From positions 7,471-71,470 of the forward strand of contig URRB01000011.1 in the NCBI GenBank assembly GCA_900550195.1: a stretch of 64,000 nt of DNA. The letters run 5' to 3'. Within the stretch, counting starts at the first letter, position 1, and each line of letters opens with the position of its first letter. Below, one piece after another: positions 60,911 to 64,000 of this stretch. Made by a program: the position numbers and the translations under genes. Under the pieces are notes generated by a model that did no database searches, was not told the origin of the DNA, and worked only from the letters and a program-made list of their open reading frames with translations. This DNA comes from an uncultured Collinsella sp. Lineage in GTDB: Bacteria > Actinomycetota > Coriobacteriia > Coriobacteriales > Coriobacteriaceae.

Positions 60911-62191
60911 ATGATTCGAGCTGCCCTGACGGTCGAAGAGGCCCTGGAGGGTATGAAGTCCCTGGAGCCCAAGATTAAAAACTATGCGCGCCTGGTTGTC
61001 CGCAAGGGCGTAAACGTTAAGCCCGGCCAGGAAGTCGTCGTTCAGTCTCCGGTTGAGTGCGCGCCGTTTGCGCGCGTGGTGGTCGCGGAGGCCTATGCTG
61101 CCGGCGCCGGCCACGTGACGGTCATCTGGGCCGATGATGCCGTGACGAGGCTCACGTACGAGCATGTCGAGAAAAGCTATTTTGAGCAGACGCCCGAGTG
61201 GAAGCGCCTGCAGCTGGATTCCCTGGCCCAGGACGGTGCCTGCTTTATCTTTATCGAGGGTGCGGACCCCGCCGCCCTTAAGGGCATCGATCCCGCTAAG
61301 CCCGCTGCAGCTTCTAAGGCAAAGAACACGCAGTGCAAAGTTTTCCGCCGTGGACTGGATTACAACATCAATCCGTGGTGCATCGCCGGCGCTCCGGTCG
61401 TGGCTTGGGCGCGCGAGGTGTTCCCGGGAGACGCCGATGAGGTTGCAATCTATAAGCTGTGGAATGCGATTCTGCACACCGCTCGCGCCGATGGCCAGGA
61501 CCCAGAGAGCGACTGGGAGCTCCATGACGCCGCATTCGAAAAGAACCTGCGTTTCCTGAACGGCAATCGTTTCGACTGCCTGCATTACACCGCGGCAAAT
61601 GGAACCGATCTGACGATTGGCATGACGAAGGGTCACGAGTGGGCCGGCGGCAAGGGCAAGACGCCCGATGGGCACCCCTTCTTCCCCAACATTCCCACCG
61701 AGGAAGTCTTCACTTCGCCCGATCGCATGCGCGCCGACGGTATCGTGTACTCGGCCATGCCGCTCATCCACCACGGCAATAAAGTCGACGATTTTTGGAT
61801 TAAGTTCGAGGGCGGCCGCGTGGTGGACTACGACGCCCGCGTGGGCAAGGCAACGCTCGCAAGTATCATCGATACTGACGAGGGCGCTGCTCACCTGGGA
61901 GAGGTCGCGCTCATTTCCAAGAACACGCCGATCCGCGAAAGTGGTGTTCTGTTCTACGATACGCTCTATGACGAGAACGCTAGCTGCCATCTCGCGCTAG
62001 GTGTCGGTTTCCCCGAATGCATCGAGGGTGGGTACGACATGTCCAAGGAGGAGCTCCTGGAGCATGGTGTCAACGTCTCGAGCACGCACGTCGATTTTAT
62101 GATCGGCACGGACGACATCGATATTACGGGCATTACGCCTGATGGACGTGAAGTTGTGATTTTCCAGAACGGCCAATGGAGTTGGGAATAG
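60911..62191 (+). CDS. Aminopeptidase, M29 family
   Basis: A 426-residue cytosolic metallopeptidase of the thermophilic-aminopeptidase (AmpS/PepS) family. It has the typical LVVRKGVNVKPGQEVVVQSP start, a central GHEWAGGKGKTPDG segment and a C-terminal NASCHLALGVGFPECIEG block with likely metal ligands. The ATG at 60911 follows a TGGAGTGG site; an ATG 12 bases earlier is possible. It releases N-terminal residues from peptides. The tRNA-Lys promoter overlaps its stop codon. Confidence 0.9.
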   Translation: MIRAALTVEEALEGMKSLEPKIKNYARLVVRKGVNVKPGQEVVVQSPVECAPFARVVVAEAYAAGAGHVTVIWADDAVTRLTYEHVEKSYFEQTPEWKRLQLDSLAQDGACFIFIEGADPAALKGIDPAKPAAASKAKNTQCKVFRRGLDYNINPWCIAGAPVVAWAREVFPGDADEVAIYKLWNAILHTARADGQDPESDWELHDAAFEKNLRFLNGNRFDCLHYTAANGTDLTIGMTKGHEWAGGKGKTPDGHPFFPNIPTEEVFTSPDRMRADGIVYSAMPLIHHGNKVDDFWIKFEGGRVVDYDARVGKATLASIIDTDEGAAHLGEVALISKNTPIRESGVLFYDTLYDENASCHLALGVGFPECIEGGYDMSKEELLEHGVNVSSTHVDFMIGTDDIDITGITPDGREVVIFQNGQWSWE

Positions 62192-62210
62192 TCCCAGACC
62201 GTGGTACAAT
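62182..62210 (+). promoter_or_regulatory. Promoter of tRNA-Lys
   Basis: TTGGGA (62182-62187) and TACAAT (62205-62210), spaced 17 bp, end nine bases before the tRNA. The -35 box overlaps the aminopeptidase stop region. Confidence 0.6.
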
Positions 62211-62219
62211 GCCACCCGC

Positions 62220-62295
62220 GGGCCGTTAGCTCAGCTGGCAGAGCAGGGGACTTTTAATCCCAAGGTCCAGGGTTCGAACCCCTGACGGCCCACCA
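62220..62295 (+). tRNA. tRNA-Lys (TTT)
   Basis: A 76-nt cloverleaf with acceptor GGGCCGT paired to ACGGCCC, an encoded CCA and anticodon loop CTTTTAA (TTT). Its 3' end belongs to a 71-bp repeat that recurs at 63524. Confidence 0.96.
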
Positions 62296-62360
62296 TAGAA
62301 AAGAAAGCGATCGACTCCGGTTGGTCGCTTTTTTATTGCCGCGACACGGGTTCGAACCCG
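62290..62360. repeat. 71-bp direct repeat, left copy
   Basis: This repeat starts at the tRNA-Lys 3' end and includes the terminator. It matches 63524-63594 at 65 of 71 positions by eye. The two copies flank a 1.2-kb segment that carries traX, as att-type duplications would. Confidence 0.85.
62304..62344 (+). terminator. Terminator of tRNA-Lys
   Basis: AAAGCGA (62304-62310) pairs with TCGCTTT (62335-62341), with inner pairing, followed by T residues. Confidence 0.8.
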
Positions 62361-62402
62361 TCGGGGCGCGGAGCGCCGCAGCGGCCGCCTGCGGAGCAGG
62401 CT

Positions 62403-62421
62403 GAACCCCCGACGGCCCACC
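62403..62421. repeat. Copy of the tRNA-Lys 3' end
   Basis: This segment repeats the tRNA-Lys tail (GAACCCC-GACGGCCCACC) with one base changed. A hairpin with GGA loop (CCTGC-GGA-GCAGG) stands just before it. The same layout follows tRNA-Gly. Confidence 0.75.
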
Positions 62422-62439
62422 CAACGAAAGGAAAACAAA

Positions 62440-63237
62440 ATAAAAACAGATAGATACGGAATTAGCGGCAGCACATTAAAGATAATAGCGGCCATTTCGA
62501 TGGTTCTCGATCATGTAAGCAGGATCGTCCTGACCAATGGAATCATGACTCACGCATCGTACAATCAGATATCAGACGAGCAGTGGGCGATTCTAAGCGA
62601 GGCTTCGGATGTGCTTCATGTTCTTGGCAGAATTGCATTTCCCTTATTTTGCTTTTTGATAGTTGAGGGATTTTTGCATACTCATGACATAAAGAAGTAC
62701 CTGCGAAATATGCTTGTCTTCGCAATCATTGCGGAGCCCATATACGATTTCGTTCAAACCGGGCAACTATTTGACCTTCGGCAACAAAATGTTATGTGTG
62801 AGCTCCTGCTTTCCTTGGTCTTTTTGATTATTCTGGAAAAGATACAAAGTCTTTCAAAATGGAAGAGGCACATCGCAGAAATTGCTCTGATTGTTTTGAC
62901 AGCACTGGCAGCTGAATACACTAAACTAGATGGCGGCGTGTATGGCATTCTGCTTGTGGCTGCATTCTATTTATTCCACGACAGCAAGGCCAAGATGCTC
63001 TTTGCTGCAGTATGCGCAGTGCTCCTTTCGTCGTGCCATATAGTTGGCGGCGGATTTGAGTTTGCTACAGCTAATGTATTTAATCCTGATGTTGCTGCCG
63101 CGGTCGTTTCGTTGCTGCTTATCAATCTTTATAATGGCAAGCGAGGGCTGAAGCTGAAATACTTCTTCTACATTTTCTATCCGGCACATCTTGCTCTGCT
63201 TTATGGTGTCTCACTTATTGTTTTGAACTGTCTTTAA
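62440..63237 (+). CDS. traX: TraX-family membrane protein
   Basis: A 265-residue, strongly hydrophobic protein with about eight membrane helices, of the TraX family (acetyltransferase-like proteins named after F-pilin acetylation). The family's usual N terminus reads KTDRYGISGSTLKIIAA directly before MVLDHVSR, and it is present in frame. No ATG, GTG or TTG lies at its head; an ATA at 62440, eight bases after AAAGG, is in the start position. The first ATG is 62500. The codons are AT-richer than those of its neighbours. Flanking 71-bp repeats mark it as a mobile segment. Confidence 0.75.
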   Translation: MKTDRYGISGSTLKIIAAISMVLDHVSRIVLTNGIMTHASYNQISDEQWAILSEASDVLHVLGRIAFPLFCFLIVEGFLHTHDIKKYLRNMLVFAIIAEPIYDFVQTGQLFDLRQQNVMCELLLSLVFLIILEKIQSLSKWKRHIAEIALIVLTALAAEYTKLDGGVYGILLVAAFYLFHDSKAKMLFAAVCAVLLSSCHIVGGGFEFATANVFNPDVAAAVVSLLLINLYNGKRGLKLKYFFYIFYPAHLALLYGVSLIVLNCL

Positions 63238-63523
63238 TAACTCTCAAACAAGTCTCTGAAAGCAGAAACAAACTGACCCTAAGACTGCTTGTGAATTTCC
63301 GGAAGACCTGAGAGATGCGAGGATAGACAACGAGGGCTACAGAAAGATGCTTCTCAGTTCTCTGGCGGATCGCACGTATCTGTATGAGGATCACTTCCGC
63401 ACACTCATTAATAACAGTGATAAACACGGCAGGTCCTCAAAACATGGGGCTGTGGAGGTCGAACGATGCTTCGACGGCATGAATGGCAGCGAGAAAGTGA
63501 GTTCGGAAACATCCCTTGGATGC
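63238..63523 (+). other. Region after traX with a possible gene remnant
   Basis: One frame (about 63260-63450) reads as protein-like sequence without start codon (DPKTACEFPEDLRDARIDNE, then YRKMLLSSLADR). It enters the right repeat without a natural end. It may be the relic of a gene. No family was recognised. Confidence 0.35.
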
Positions 63524-63594
63524 TCCACCATAGAACTGAAAGCGATCGACTCCGGTTGGTCGCTTTTTTGTTGCCGGTGCACGGGTTCGAACCC
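63524..63594. repeat. 71-bp direct repeat, right copy
   Basis: Second copy of the repeat at 62290-62360, in the same orientation, including the terminator stem. The tRNA body is absent here; only the end GCTCCACCA-like sequence precedes it. Confidence 0.85.
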
Positions 63595-64000
63595 GAACTT
63601 CTCTATATATAAAAACGCTTGGCGAACAAAACCTGCCTTTTACCGATGGGAAACAAATGGCTAATGCTTTTGGAGTAAAGTGGCGCTCCAGAGATGACCG
63701 ATGCCTTAACACCTATAAACCAGCTGGTCATCGCCAATATCAGAAGCCAATGCTTCAGTTTTAACCTCAGTGATGCGACTGAGGGACATATTCATTTGTG
63801 AACAAAATATGGAGTGCGCGATTCCCGCCCACGGCGCCCCTCCGGTCTGGCAATATATCTCCTTGCCGCGCGGCCCGGTCGAACCGGATGAGCCGCTAAG
63901 CGTGCACCTTGAGAACCGGATACTGCGAGGATGGACACACCAGATGTGTCGCATCCGGGCAGACATCGAACCATTTGAAATGGTCTAACTTGGATTTGTT
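63595..64000. other. Right-edge region without a supported gene
   Basis: Several short frames exist; the longest on the plus strand (63770-63988, 72 codons) lacks a ribosome site and resembles no family I know. A gene may begin beyond the edge. Confidence 0.4.

Noticed and set aside
63770..63988. 72-codon plus-strand frame near the right edge
   Set aside because: No ribosome site, no family resemblance, and overlapping frames of equal length on the other strand.

Overview
The window looks like the replication-origin region of a Coriobacteriia chromosome (Actinomycetota), and Collinsella is the best guess. This rests on the core gene order, fairly high GC, LPXTG-type wall anchoring, and surface and repeat sequences that I recall from that genus; no search was run. 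Genes left of about 26.9 kb are almost all on the minus strand and most genes right of 27.2 kb are on the plus strand, the polarity switch expected at an origin.

Left arm (1-15.3 kb): a truncated ABC exporter, a Nudix hydrolase, purD, purA, dnaB, the rpsF-ssb-rpsR-rplI ribosomal/replication cluster, two tRNA-Ser genes, a nuclease-like accessory gene between two inverted copies of an 80-bp palindromic repeat, a TRIC-family channel, a bactofilin-like membrane protein, typA and three small genes ending with a DUF151 nuclease-family protein.

Origin core (15.4-34.5 kb): tRNA-Ile, a 136-bp palindromic element, then gyrA, gyrB, a DciA-like gene, recF, dnaN, dnaA and an unusual GHKL-ATPase/winged-helix gene on the minus strand. 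After the divergent intergenic region come rpmH, rnpA, yidD, yidC, jag, rsmG, three parS sites, parA and parB on the plus strand. rlmN and ddl follow. Two intergenic regions flank the dnaA operon and either could hold oriC.

Right arm (34.5-64 kb): a DnaQ-DinG helicase converging on a pair of WYL regulators; a large M28-peptidase-like membrane protein split by a disordered insert; a thioester/Cna_B LPXTG adhesin; tRNA-Gly with duplicated tail sequences; purB; a Big_2-domain wall protein whose likely promoter carries a nine-G tract; a solute-binding protein with a frameshifted diguanylate cyclase; a TSCPD protein, a Tat lipoprotein, a two-component system, purC and an M29 aminopeptidase. A tRNA-Lys follows, with a small traX element between 71-bp direct repeats.

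How the parts fit: DNA replication and segregation (dnaA, dnaN, recF, gyrAB, ssb, dnaB, dciA-like, parABS), protein synthesis and membrane insertion (rpmH, rnpA, yidC, rpsF, rpsR, rplI) and purine synthesis (purA, B, C, D) form the housekeeping frame. Accessory genes sit next to tRNAs and repeats, and the cell surface contributes two large anchored proteins.
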